Positions 22,020-32,244 of a stretch of DNA of 64,000 nt are shown here, one piece after another. The stretch spans positions 1,984,001-2,048,000 of the forward strand of contig NC_087107.1 in assembly GCF_963855985.1 (NCBI RefSeq), in the 5' to 3' direction. A program made the translations under genes and the position numbers. Every line of letters starts with the position of its first letter. Positions within the stretch are counted from its first letter, which is position 1. The notes beneath the pieces were generated by a model. The model made no database searches. It had not been told where the DNA came from and saw only the letters and a program-made list of their open reading frames with translations. This DNA comes from Ostrinia nubilalis (taxonomy: Eukaryota > Arthropoda > Insecta > Lepidoptera > Crambidae).

Positions 22020-24770
22020 GGGCATTTCTACTGTACGGTGTATTTTTTCTCAATTCGGTGCTAAAATTTATATTTAGTTTTTTAAGTAGTTTCAATACAA
22101 AAAAATAAATGTTATTCCATTCTGAATGTAAAAATAGCATTGTCACTAAATATTGTGAAGTGGTTTATGAGAAATGTTAAGCATCGAATTGAGAGAGCAC
22201 CGAATTGAGAAAATGAATCACAGAATTGAGAAATGAATCTCCAAATATGAAAATCGCTCCGCAAACTTGGAATTGATGACATTATGAAGAAATACCTAAT
22301 GTATTTCAATAATTAATATAATAAATACTTAAAACGTTTTGATATCTGATTGCTGGTCTATTAGTTAGATGGTTCATTTTAGGTTTATGTGTCTGAAATA
22401 CCAATGGAATAAAACAAAAATCCTAATCAATATGTTTAATTTTTTAATAAGAAACTATAATAAATTCTTAATTTTTATATATTATTTTAATTTTATTTAA
22501 ATAAAACAAATAAAAACATAACACAGGGTCTCTTTGTTTATTTATTCTTAACCTTAAACATAAAACAAATATTGCAAAACCCAAAAGCTAGATTGACCTG
22601 ACACTATACCGAAGATATTATATCGGACGTCAGTTAGTACACGATTAAAATGGCACTCAAATAGCTAAAACACAACAAGGCACCAGGTGTTACGGCATTA
22701 TAGCTGAGCTTTGCCGGTACTAAAGGCTCTACACAAGCAGTTCAATTCCGTCATTCTCGAAGAAAAAACGCCTCCGGCATGGCACAGAAGTGTGGTGATA
22801 GCATTATAGACTCATCTCACTTATGAGGCGTGTTTACAAGCTGTTTTCGAGAGTCCTTACGAATCATCTTGCTCGCAGACTCGACGACTTCCAGTCTTCC
22901 GAACAAGCTTGTTTCCGAAAAGGCTTTAGTATTATGGTACACACACAGGTACGCTACGGCAGATTATACAGAAGACCAAGGAGTCGCGATATCGGGGATG
23001 ATATCGGAGTCATGGCCTTCGTAGAGCCTTTCAACAAGTGGGTCTCAAAATGAACATGGAAAAGACAAAAAACATGTCAAATGTCCGTGTTGCACCCACT
23101 CCTCTGAAGGTTGGAGACTATACTCGAAGTTGTTGACAATTGTGTATACCTGGGACAAGAGTCCAGATAGTTAGGTCCAACTTTGAGAAAGAGGTCTATC
23201 GCTGAATTCAACTCAGCTAAGCATCGATCGGGAAGCTTCGCTATTACGTCTGAAATACCGCAGCGTCTTAAGACAAAAGTCTTCTACCAGTGTTTGTTGC
23301 CAGTGATGGTGTATGGATGTGAAACTTGGTCGCTTACTATGAGCCTAATAAGAATCAGAAATGTGAATATCGGCAAGAGAACCAAAGTGACCGGCATAGC
23401 CCGTAAAATTGCATAAATCAAGTAACAGTGGGCGGGGCACATAGCTCGTACAGATAATGTCTGTTGGGACTGAAAAGTTGTCGAGTGGAAACCACGGACC
23501 AGTGAGCAGGCCCCCACTAGGTAGACCGACGATCTGGTGAAGGTCGAGGGAAGAACCTTTTTTTTTTTTTTTTTTTTTTTCCCTTATTCTATTGCAATCT
23601 GTCTTCTGGAGGACATTCAGCAATATTTCTGTCCATTATTTATCAGTGGAAATTGGGATGCATATCCTGTGACATGTCCTCATAATTAGAGCAACTTAAC
23701 TCCGAGTGTCCGGAGACTTAAAAAAAGAGTACCGCAAGACTTGCTCCCTAATTAGGGAAGAACCTGGAAGAATTATTTTAATAAGATAGCAATAGCAGTG
23801 TATTTTTTTAATAAAACCTCAAAAAATTAGTTTTATTGTCTTCTATCCAATGACTGGTACGGTCCAATGATTGGTAGTTCACCCTATTATTATGCTCTAT
23901 TGATTTCATTATTATTTTAAGTTACACAAACAATATATAGCACAATAAAAGTATCTATTTTCATTTAATATCAATTCGGTGTACGTGTTTTCTCAATTCG
24001 ATGCCCCATATTCCGCGGAATTGAGATCCACGGAATTGAGGAAAAATCACATTTCATCAAATTACTCGAAAATATTATAAATTACAACGATTTCTACCAA
24101 ACGTAATGGCAGATATCAGTTAAATACTTAATTAATTCAGCAGTAATCTCGTTAATACTTCATGAACATTATTAATATCGCACACCGGTTTGAGAAATGA
24201 CCAGTGACCAAAAATTCTGAGTGATTTCAAACCTCTGAAAAATGCTCCTCAAAGCGATTGATCCCTCTTTTATACTGCTCGACCACTCGAGTGCAACTGC
24301 TAGTTTATGGGAATCAGGCGTGGGTGTTCGTATTGTGCGTTGTTAGTGATATAGGAGCACAAAAGTAAAAATCACGGAATTGAGGCACACACGTCGGACA
24401 AAATTTAAATGTGTTACTGTATTAAAACCCAAGGACTTGCAATAAAGAAACTAATTTATATAGCTTTATTAACTATCCCTTGTTCTGTGAATGTGGGTTT
24501 CATAATGGGGAAGTTATTATTTCAAAAGTTATGAAGCAAAAACGAGTAAATTCTGGAAACCGGACACTCCATTTTAGGCCAAATTTCGCCCGTTTTTGAA
24601 CTTTCGGATTTTTTCAAGGCGAGATGTAAAACCTGGCGGTCTTCTAAATATGCTCTCCATCAAGTCAAGAGTCCTATAAATACGTGTGATTTTTTTCAAG
24701 TCCGTACTTCAATTTTAAAGGTACTTTTTTCGCCCCAGTAGGTCGATCGGTCGTCCCCGTAGAAATGCCC
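22020..24770. mobile_element. 2.75-kb TIR transposon, copy 1, in BEL gag
   Basis: The ends are gggcatttctac and gtagaaatgccc, perfect 12-bp inverted repeats, flanked by ATAT on both sides (4-bp TSD). Removing the element and one ATAT restores a continuous gag frame, which confirms the boundaries. Near the ends lie GAATTGAG boxes: 22049, 22184, 22201 and 22222 at left; 23971, 23992, 24017, 24032 and 24375 at right (both orientations), plausible transposase-binding sites. The interior holds a decayed RTE RT fragment (22648-23558), then a T run of 23. No transposase is recognised. The second copy at 50365-53116 is the same except for one extra T. The 4-bp TSD would suit Chapaev-, Sola- or Ginger-type elements, but I cannot assign it. 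Confidence 0.9.
22648..23558 (+). pseudogene. RTE-like reverse transcriptase fragment captured in the transposon
   Basis: Plus-strand pieces in shifting frames: nnKAPGVTAL-like start near 22680; YKLFSRVLTNHLARRLDDFQ (22830-22890); VDNCVYLGQ near 23130; then RLKTKVFYQCLLPVMVYGCE with TWSLT (23255-23340); WAGHIAR TDN near 23430; and a degraded PTR.TDDLVKVEGR end before the T run. The palm with the YxDD catalytic motif is missing, so there is a large internal deletion. The same lesions are in copy 2 (50993-51903), so capture and decay came before the last round of transposition. Not functional. Confidence 0.8.
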
Positions 24771-24970
24771 ATATAACACAAATTAAGTTCGTCAATAGTA
24801 TCAAGAAAATCCGATCTTGTTTTTTCAATCGAATGCATGCGAGACATGAAAATTTGTTCAATCTGAGGGTCGGAGACCTTTAGGCTGAGGTCGTATAGTT
24901 CCTGAACCCTCTGAAAAAGCGCTTCTTTTTTAGCTTCAAGCAAATTAATTTTGCGTTTTACTCCCTCCAT
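24771..24970 (-). pseudogene. BEL gag N-terminus
   Basis: The ATG at 24970 opens MEGVKRKINLLEAKKEALFQ, a charged, probably coiled-coil start, and runs about 66 codons to the transposon insertion at 24770. Beyond that point the frame runs into transposon sequence and stops at 24674; those ~32 residues are not gag. The reading register is the same as the gag-pol frame resuming at 22019 once the insertion and one TSD are discounted. No in-frame ATG further upstream was noticed before the leader. Confidence 0.85.
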
Positions 24971-25337
24971 TGTATTGGTAGGTGAGCAAACACACGCACG
25001 AGAGCTAGCGTTAAAAATGAGTTGAGTTGTGCGTATTTATTTATAATCCAGTAGGAAAATAAAATGCGTAGCGTATGTAAGCGAATTTGAAATTGAATTG
25101 AAATAAAATTTTAAAAGATTGAATTTAAAAAATACACGTGTTTACAAACAACGAGTTGACGTTTGAGCGATTAGTAATTTCTAGAATGTGTCAAATGTCA
25201 AACGAATCGAACTTTCCAGAAAGAATGTGTCAAACGAGCGAATTTTCTAGAATTTTCTAGAGAGTTGTCAAAATGACGGATGCGTGAAAATGTGTAGTTG
25301 TGATTTTCTGTAAGTGTAAAGGATAGGAAATGAACCA
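24971..25337 (-). other. BEL 5' leader
   Basis: About 370 bp between the primer-binding region and the gag ATG. It contains repeated tgtcaaa(t/c) and gaattttctaga units (25195-25270). A small frame starting in the LTR (25461) runs through it to 25198 and could act as an upstream ORF, but nothing supports it being a protein gene. Confidence 0.6.
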
Positions 25338-25355
25338 TGCGGCTCGGTAGGACCA
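25338..25355 (-). promoter_or_regulatory. Candidate tRNA primer-binding site of BEL
   Basis: On the minus strand, tggtcctaccgagccgca starts with TGG 9 nt after the 5' LTR. Its complement ends ...ggctcggtaggacca, close to the 3' end I recall for insect tRNA-Tyr (ggctcgaaggacca) but with a difference. The tRNA assignment is tentative. Confidence 0.5.
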
Positions 25356-25364
25356 GAAAGGAGT

Positions 25365-25692
25365 TGTAGGAGATTGGGATAGGAACGGGATGGAATACCT
25401 TCGATTGAGCAGACTCCACAGGACGGTCCAAGCTTGGTTCTTCTTTCACTTTCACAAACACTTGAATTTTTATTGAGATGAGTTTAGCGCGCGATTTGGG
25501 TTTATTTGAATTGGTTTATTTTGGATACTTATTTAGTATTAACGCCCAGATAGGTAGGCGAAGCGGCGCGTTGCGATGCGAGAGCGAGACTGAAGGTGGG
25601 AGGGAGAGGATAGGAAAAGGACTGTCAGAATGAGTGATAGAATAGTGTGACATGAGTTTGAATTGCATGAGGTTTTAATGCTGGCGCGTACA
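25365..25692 (-). repeat. BEL 5' LTR (328 bp)
   Basis: Same sequence and length as 16387-16714 by eye. On the minus strand it is the promoter-bearing LTR. A TCAGTC initiator-like motif occurs near 25595, in a GC-richer block. CTGCG (25693-25697) follows directly as the TSD. Confidence 0.95.
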
Positions 25693-25697
25693 CTGCG

Positions 25698-25985
25698 TAT
25701 AGGTAATACCTCAAGGGTGGTCCCATTTAAATTTAATAATAGAAAAACCAACCCCCAAGGGTGGAAAATTGGGGATGAACTTTTTTATACGCAATATCTC
25801 CGCCGATTATAAATCAATTTGAACGATTATTTTTTTGTTGAATAGGTATTATCAAAAGGGTGGTTTCATGCGAATTTGAAGAAAATATTTCACCCCCAAG
25901 GGTGGAAAATTGGGGATGAACTTTTTTATACCCAATATTTTCAATTTTTAGTTTTTTTTTGTGTTCACGCATTTGAAGTCGGTTT
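25698..25985 (+). repeat. Right part of the AACCGACTTC repeat
   Basis: Continues the repeat interrupted by BEL and ends atttgaagtcggttt, the inverted match of caaccgacttcaaa at 16266. It includes two copies of a block with cccccaagggtggaaaattg (near 25753 and 25892), about 139 bp apart. Confidence 0.75.
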
Positions 25986-26774
25986 TATTTTTTTTAAAAG
26001 TTAATTAAGTATTATATTTTCCTATTTTAAACTTTAGTCGAAGCTCTTTACATTTTTTAAACATTTCCGTATTATGTAGAGTAGGTACCTACCTAGGCAC
26101 GGTAGATGAACAAAACTAATTAAACTTTTTCATAATACCTTCCCATAACCATTGAATTTAATATCGTATGACCCCACTGACGAAAAATGGACATGCATTT
26201 ATAAACACTACATAACCTTGAGACTCAGGTATTTTGTGCTTTCATTGAGTGTGTTGGTGTTGCCAGCAAAGTACAGTCAGTCAACATAAAAAGTAAAATA
26301 CACCTGAGAATTTGTGAATCAGTTTTCCGTTTTCTTGTGATCATCGCCTGGCTTCCAAATTCACGTGCTCGCCTATAACGCAACCTGCTGTACTGCAGCG
26401 AATTTAAATCTCGCTGGGGACCTATTTGTGGCAATTTATAGTCTATGTAACTACTAGCTCCTGCTTGTAACTACAAGCTCCTGCTTGTAGTCTGCAATGC
26501 CGTCACAAAAAGTCCATATCTCATGTCTCGCAAGCAAAAATATTTACTTCTTAGAATAGCATAGGCACAAATAATTTATTTTGTCATTAAAATTGGAGAA
26601 TTGACCTCTTCATTTATTAAATAAGCTTTCATGTGAATGGCTTCGCCTTCTAAAGGTTTCTAGGTCAAATCAGTGTAGGTACCTACTCGTACACGTCTAC
26701 ACAAAAAATAACGAAATTGATCTAGTGGTAAACCACCGAACATAAAGCAAATTAACATCATCATCTCACTTCCA

Positions 26775-26926
26775 AGGCTGGTTTTAGTGTCACGCGGACC
26801 GTCCGGTGCGGACCCGCTCCGCATGGCCAATCTGTATGAACTTCTAGGGAGCGTTTTAGAGTACATAATGCGGTCCGGAGGAACACAGACAGAACAGGAC
26901 AGTCTGCGTGACACTAAAACCAGCCT
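26775..26926. mobile_element. MITE with ~25-bp TIRs (152 bp)
   Basis: Left aggctggttttagtgtcacg and right cgtgacactaaaaccagcct are perfect inverted repeats; complementarity continues as cggac/gtctg. The GC-rich interior (ggtccg) has no coding potential. TSD unclear. Confidence 0.75.
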
Positions 26927-26929
26927 AAA

Positions 26930-28195
26930 GACTTATAGGTAAACAACATCAAAGGTGTGCCTCAAAATGTGCTGCCGACGTTACCACAAAGCAGCCAATA
27001 GTCAATTTAGTGAGAAGTACCAGTGCTCAGAGCAACTGATGTTAACCGGCAAGTTTCAACTTAAGTGGCGCTCGGACTTTATTGCACTTAAGACATTAGA
27101 TCCTTACTTGGGTTTATTTACTAGTCTCGTGTCATCTACACGTGTTTTCTAGTGCAAGTATGTATTTAATTCCATTTTATTTATAAAAATGCATTTATGC
27201 AAAAGTTGTTTTACAGTTTTAACCAAATGTTGGTACTTAGGTGGTTATACAGCACTAGTACTTGAATTATTATATTATCAACTAAATTAAGGGCTCGTAG
27301 TATTTTCAAAATCATGAATTGATAACAATGTATTTAAAATTTCGTTAGTAAAAACACAATGAACACATTTTCAGTATAATTTTCTTCGTTCATCGCCAGC
27401 GAAGTAAAAAAATATTAAATAATTTTAAAGAAAGAAGAATCGCAAATTATTCGTCGATTTTCCAAGAAAATCTCATTCACACGTAGAAAAGAATTTGATT
27501 TTGATATGTATTTTAACAAAAGATGTAACTCTTGGAGGCTTCTTCAAACTGTTATCATCATTATATTTACGCGTCTGCTTGATTAAACACATTCATTATA
27601 TTTCAAACGGTTTGCAATTAATTTATAAAAATAGGTTTTAATTTTCACCTCTTTTTCAAAATTTATTTTCAATCTGATATATTCGTATTTTCGTAAAAAT
27701 TGTTAATAAAAACTAATGGGACATAATTTGCATTGACGAAATCACCTAATTTAGTTTTTTCTAAGTAACAGAATATTAGTAATATCACACGGCAAATTAG
27801 TTTCTATCTAGGGGAGCAATAAATATGTTATGTAATTACTTCTGAGAAATCAAGCCAATAATATATGAACTCAAAACCTTTTTCCAAAGGTTGCACGCTC
27901 CTCGTGCGCGCTGAATCCTTAAGTTGCATCGCTTCCGGTCCAGCACGCCGCATCGCGTCGGATCGCTGCGCCAATCATATCGCAATCGCATCGCACAACT
28001 ATTTATGTACTCCTTGTTAACTTCACTTTACAATTTCTTCAAGATGTGGAGATAGGGTTGTCTACTAACAGTTAAATCGAATACTTATTGTTAAAATTAT
28101 TAAGTGCTTTGCTTTAATTTAAATATTAAAGCCGACAAATAAGAATAGTTATTTGGACCACCAATTAAAAAAATCCGTTCCTTTTTAAATTTTCG
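26930..28195. other. Gene-free AT-rich stretch
   Basis: No coding signal. A short GC-rich patch at 27890-28000 contains several gcatcgc units and resembles the repeat at 4931-5345, but it is too diverged to call. Confidence 0.45.
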
Positions 28196-28209
28196 GCCAA
28201 CAGATATTG

Positions 28210-29131
28210 TATTAATATTTGACGTAAAAAACGCCTTCAATCCGGTCGATAGGGGCATATTGTTGACCCAAATTCAAAAGGTGGTGCCTTCTCTGTACAG
28301 TTTTTTGTGGCAGTGCTATAGTGCTCCGACAAAACTCATGTACAGAGAAAACCTACTTTCGTCCGCTGTTGGGTGCCAACAAGGTGACCCTCTCGGCCCC
28401 GCCATTTTCAGCCCTGGCTATTCATCCCACCATAACTAAATTACAGTCATTACTTAACGTTTGGTACCTAGACGATGGAACTTGGTGACCTCAATACAGT
28501 TTTAGAAGATCCTGTCTTTTTAATTGATAATTTTCAAGTGTGGTTTGGATGTAAATGCAAAATGTGAACTTTTTATCCAACAAGATTGTGATAAGCATTT
28601 AACATTATTGAAAACGTGACGTTATTAAAAAAATTAATCTTTTGACACCAAATATCAAAATTGTTAACCAATCTTCACTCCGTCTTCTCGGCTCCCCTTG
28701 AAACCTAACCATTGAATCATTTACATTTTTTGGCTTTTATTGATGAAGAAAATTCAAAATTTAACTCGGTTACTAATAAGTTATTCCAAATTAACAGCCA
28801 TATTCATCATCCGGTTCTGTCTCTTCGTACCAAAATTTACTTATTTACGCTCATCACCGTTCTGGAATCATTCTGTTTTGACTTCAAAATTAAATGCTAT
28901 CCGTCACACAATTTGAAATTCGTACATAACATCTTGTTTGCAATACAAGAGCATTCTTTAATAAATAATAAAACAATACATAGGTATCTCTATAGACTAA
29001 GAGCTAGTGAACGCCAGACCTTCTATCATAAATTGAGAGCTTACGCTGACAAACTTTCAGCTTTTATAGAATGGCGTTCACCAGCTCTTACTCTACTATA
29101 TTTTCTTAATGAGACTGAGGTTTTGCTGTAA
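28210..29131 (+). pseudogene. Decayed LINE reverse transcriptase
   Basis: A clean frame covers 28210-28425 with RT motifs LIFDVKNAFNPVDR and GCQQGDPLGPAIF. A frameshift near 28420 then leads to AIHPTITKLQSLLNVWYLDD (the YxDD catalytic box with Tyr-Leu-Asp-Asp), followed by stops. The region up to 29131 shows further C-terminal LINE-like pieces (AIFIIRFCLFVPKFTY) in shifting frames. A 139-codon frame at 28712-29131 lies in another register and is probably accidental. Only palm and thumb are present; no endonuclease. The element is dead. Clade uncertain. Confidence 0.75.
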
Positions 29132-29556
29132 ATATGTTATTTAAATCCAAGATAATAAAATATTTCAAATTGAAATAACTTATTCACCCGAAGAATATGT
29201 TTTAATCAAAACTTAAATGTTTCTCGCAGAAATAAGATTCTTTATTCAATCTATTTTTAATGCGGCAACCCTAACAGCTGTTCCAGCTCGGATCAGCAAC
29301 TCCAGCATTAACTAGTTGGTAGTTTGGAATAAAAATGGAAAATTCCAGGACAGGTTGTGTGCCGAGTGCAGTTAAACTAAGATGGAGCAACGCGAGTTTA
29401 AGAGAGCAGTTTGGAATGTTCGTAGGATTTGAGTATGTTAGGATTAGAGATTTTTCTTGGTGTGTATTACTTGATATAAAGCTCTATATGCTTGCTTAGT
29501 GAGGAAAGACCTAATACCCACCTGGACATTCCACCGAAGTTGCAAGTTTAAATCCT

Positions 29557-29667
29557 GTAGGCTTAAGATGCACGCCACGACATGCGTTTATCACGCCATT
29601 TTATCGATTTTGTCCATACATTTTGACGTCGACAAAAGTTATCACGGCGCGCATCTTAGGCCTACTG
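29557..29667. mobile_element. Short MITE (~110 bp)
   Basis: Left gtaggcttaagatgcacgcc and right ggcgcgcatcttaggcctac are inverted copies with small differences; inner tttatcacg/cgtgataa also pair. No coding capacity. Confidence 0.6.
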
Positions 29668-29913
29668 ATTTTACATGCGGTTAAGAACGACCCATATATT
29701 ATTAAAGTGAAATGTAAGACTTTCCTGTTCGAAGCACTGACGACCACAATAAAATAGCACAGCTGGATAAAATAAAAACTGAATCGTACATTATAATCTT
29801 ATTGAGGAAGGCTTACCATCCAGCGGTGACGGTTATTATTGTCTGAAATTATGTACAGTCAGCGTCAAATAATTTGTGACAAGTCTTTGTTACAATTGAA
29901 ATAAGATTGTGTT

Positions 29914-29976
29914 GTCACCTTTTTGGCCACTCTGGGTGTCAAGAGCTATTGACACCCAGAGTGGTCAAAAAGTGTC
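29914..29976. repeat. Hairpin, 24-bp stem with 6-nt loop
   Basis: Left stem 29919-29942 (ctttttggccactctgggtg...), loop gagcta, right stem 29949-29972. There is one mismatch, which would be a G-U wobble in RNA. It could be a tiny MITE or a structured transcript element. Confidence 0.7.
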
Positions 29977-30004
29977 AGAATCTGCCTCAATATCAAACTG
30001 TGAT

Positions 30005-30133
30005 GCTTCAACCACGCCAGCGCGGTCATAGGCCAATGACAGGTCGCGTGAACTGTCATGGGTCCCGCGACCTGTCATTGGCATATGATCGCGCCGGCGA
30101 TGGCGATCTGCACGCATTGGTGTGGTTGAAGCT
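30005..30133. mobile_element. Palindromic MITE (~129 bp)
   Basis: Ends gcttcaaccacgcc and ggtgtggttgaagc. Inner halves gccaatgacaggtcgcg and cgcgacctgtcattggc are perfect inverted repeats. The outer design (gatcgcg next to an accac/ttggt end) recalls the element at 1729-1835. Confidence 0.7.
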
Positions 30134-30139
30134 TGAAAA

Positions 30140-31750
30140 GACACAAAGATCTAAAAAAGGTGAAAGAAATTAATCACACCCACTCAATGAATAATAACTA
30201 TTTACTCACAATAAAAACAACGTAAGACGCTGGAAAAGTAAGTAATTTTGTATTCTTTTGCAGTTCGTATGATTAAGTAGTTTTATCTTACTGTAACCAG
30301 ATGTGGTCTGGATCGTATCCATAGTTATTTCTTCTCTAAAACAAAGCCAAAGAATAGTTATTCCAAGCACCGATAAAATACAAAAGCGAGAAAAACTAAA
30401 AACTATTGCATCCATTTTCTAAACGAACCAATGTTTTCCGTTTGATTGCACAAAGCGTGGAAAATATGTTTTATAACACAACATAACGCTCTAAAACCAC
30501 CCAAATATATTCGAAATAAAACAGGCATGTAATAATTCATTCATATATTCCATTTAGTGAATAAAACATACAATCGACTGGGTTAATGCGAAAGTACAGT
30601 CGGATAGGGAAAAATATAACACAAAAGCAAACTGCAGACAACACAATTCTTTTTCACATTAATATTTATGTGTTGTGTATAATAAGTATCTTAAAGAGCA
30701 ATTATGAAATCGAATGTCGTCTCTCCGTCTAAAGTTTTGTACCTTATTTAGTCAACTATTATTTTAATTTAAAAGATGAAGTAAACTAAAATACACCAAA
30801 GTAAAAAATAGTGAGAATAAAATTATCAGTTTCATGTCCACCACTGTACTTCGACCTTAAACAAAGCTTTTTATTTATGCAATAACATGACCTAATAGAC
30901 TTGTAGAGTCATTATTTCTTTCTTTACACAATGCATTATTACGACTAATCACATACTTTTTCATTAGATGAATTGCTGATAAAATCCTTAAATAATAGTC
31001 GGTGTTAAGTTTTTGAATAATGTAAACACAAAAAAGTGACTTACGAAGTTACGAACTTTGTCTACTCCAGATGCCCAGTTGGGTAGAGCTTAATTCCGTA
31101 GAAATCGAAGCCTATTCAATACAAACAAACAATAAAATCTTTTTTCTAATAATATTGATGTAAACAAAATTTAGCAAATAGAAATTTTGTTAGGTATTCG
31201 AAAACTGGCAAATAAAAGTAAATGAAACCTCCAAATGGACTGCCGGCGATATATATAGATAATAATTCTAACCGAATATGAATAATAACAAAACGAAATC
31301 CGTCTGATAACGCGACCTTTGCAAATCAACACCTGTGGGCCCTAATCAATAACGCGGTAAATGGCATTTTTCGCTCGCCCCACATGTGAAAGATCGTATC
31401 TGCACTTCCATATTCCATTCAATTTTTAAACTCATTCGTGTAGCCATTTTTCAATGTCGGAATCCGGTGGTACACGTTTATTTAGGCATATCGCAAGTTT
31501 AAACGCTGTTGGGAATTGAAATACCTGTGAGGATAGCGCTGGTGGCTAGGCTTTCAGCCTGAAGTGAAGTGAAAATCGGAATCTAGCACTTTAATAGTTA
31601 AGCTAGATGCTTGAGTCAGCTTTTGGTAGGTTAAAAGTCTTGGTTGCGTTTACCACATTGGACACAGTTTCAGAAAGAGTGACTCCATTTGTAGTACTTA
31701 CATACTTCTTTTGATTTTCTTAAGCTTGCTAAAATTCTGCTATTTTAAAT
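30140..31750. other. Gene-free AT-rich stretch
   Basis: No coding-like frame and no clear repeats on either strand. AT-rich with scattered aataa/ttatt motifs. Confidence 0.45.
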
Positions 31751-31771
31751 TAAAACTAATTTATCTGCAGG

Positions 31772-32240
31772 TTCTCCCGTTGTGCAGACCAAGTAAAGGT
31801 TACACTTTTTAAAGCATACTGCCAGAGCATGTACACGGGAAACCTGTGGGTCAGGTATACCAAAAGATCGCTTGAGGCCCTGCGCGTCCAATATAATAAT
31901 ATATTCAGGATGCTGTTGAGACTGCCTCGTTTTTGTAGCGCATCAGGGATGTTTGCGGATTATCATACAGACGGGTTTAGCGCCATAATACGTAAGAAAT
32001 CTGTATCCCTTATTACCAGGGTGCGAGCCAGTCACAACAGCATTCTGAGGACCCTAGCGGACAGATACACATCGCCGCTATGGAAGTGTCTTGTGCAGAG
32101 ACTGATCACGGGGCCTTATCCACCCCCATGATGGTCCGTCTCTGCACTGGGTACAAGTTTTTGAATTTATAATTGTTTGTGTGTATGTTTATTTTCGAAC
32201 CCGTTTAATATGGACTTTTAAAAATTGTCTGAAATAAAGA
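31772..32240 (+). pseudogene. LINE ORF2 C-terminal fragment with 3' UTR
   Basis: One clean frame from about 31790 to 32131: KVTLFKAYCQSMYTGNLWVR, then ALRVQYNNIFRMLLRLPRFC, ASGMFADYHTDGF and ASHNSILRTLADR, ending at a stop after TGPYPPP. This is the C-terminal block of a common insect non-LTR family. It is followed by ~100 bp of 3' UTR with aataaagaattttt and a (ttta)n tail. The 5' side is truncated within ORF2. Few lesions, so a relatively young insertion. Clade likely CR1/Jockey-like but not certain. Confidence 0.75.
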
Positions 32241-32244
32241 ATTT

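Larger units (their letters stand above)
16387..25692 (-). mobile_element. BEL/Pao LTR retrotransposon, 9.3 kb
   Basis: The full-length element lies on the minus strand, bounded by two 328-bp LTRs (16387-16714 and 25365-25692) with TG...CA ends and a CTGCG TSD. Reading from 25692 downward: 5' LTR, primer-binding region, ~370-bp leader, gag, protease, reverse transcriptase, RNase H, integrase, a purine-rich tract (ggccgggggagt on the minus strand) and 3' LTR. The domain order and the DTGS, YMDD and DUF5641-like C-terminus identify BEL/Pao. Coding is damaged in two ways: a 2751-bp transposon in gag (22020-24770) and one frameshift at about 18736-18762. The LTRs look identical, so insertion was recent. 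Confidence 0.95.

Noticed and set aside
24674..24769. C-terminal residues of the small gag frame
   Set aside because: They are encoded by the right end of the inserted transposon, not by BEL.
28712..29131. 139-codon frame as a host gene
   Set aside because: It overlaps LINE coding (AIFIIRFCLFVPKFTY) in another register, directly downstream of a decayed RT.
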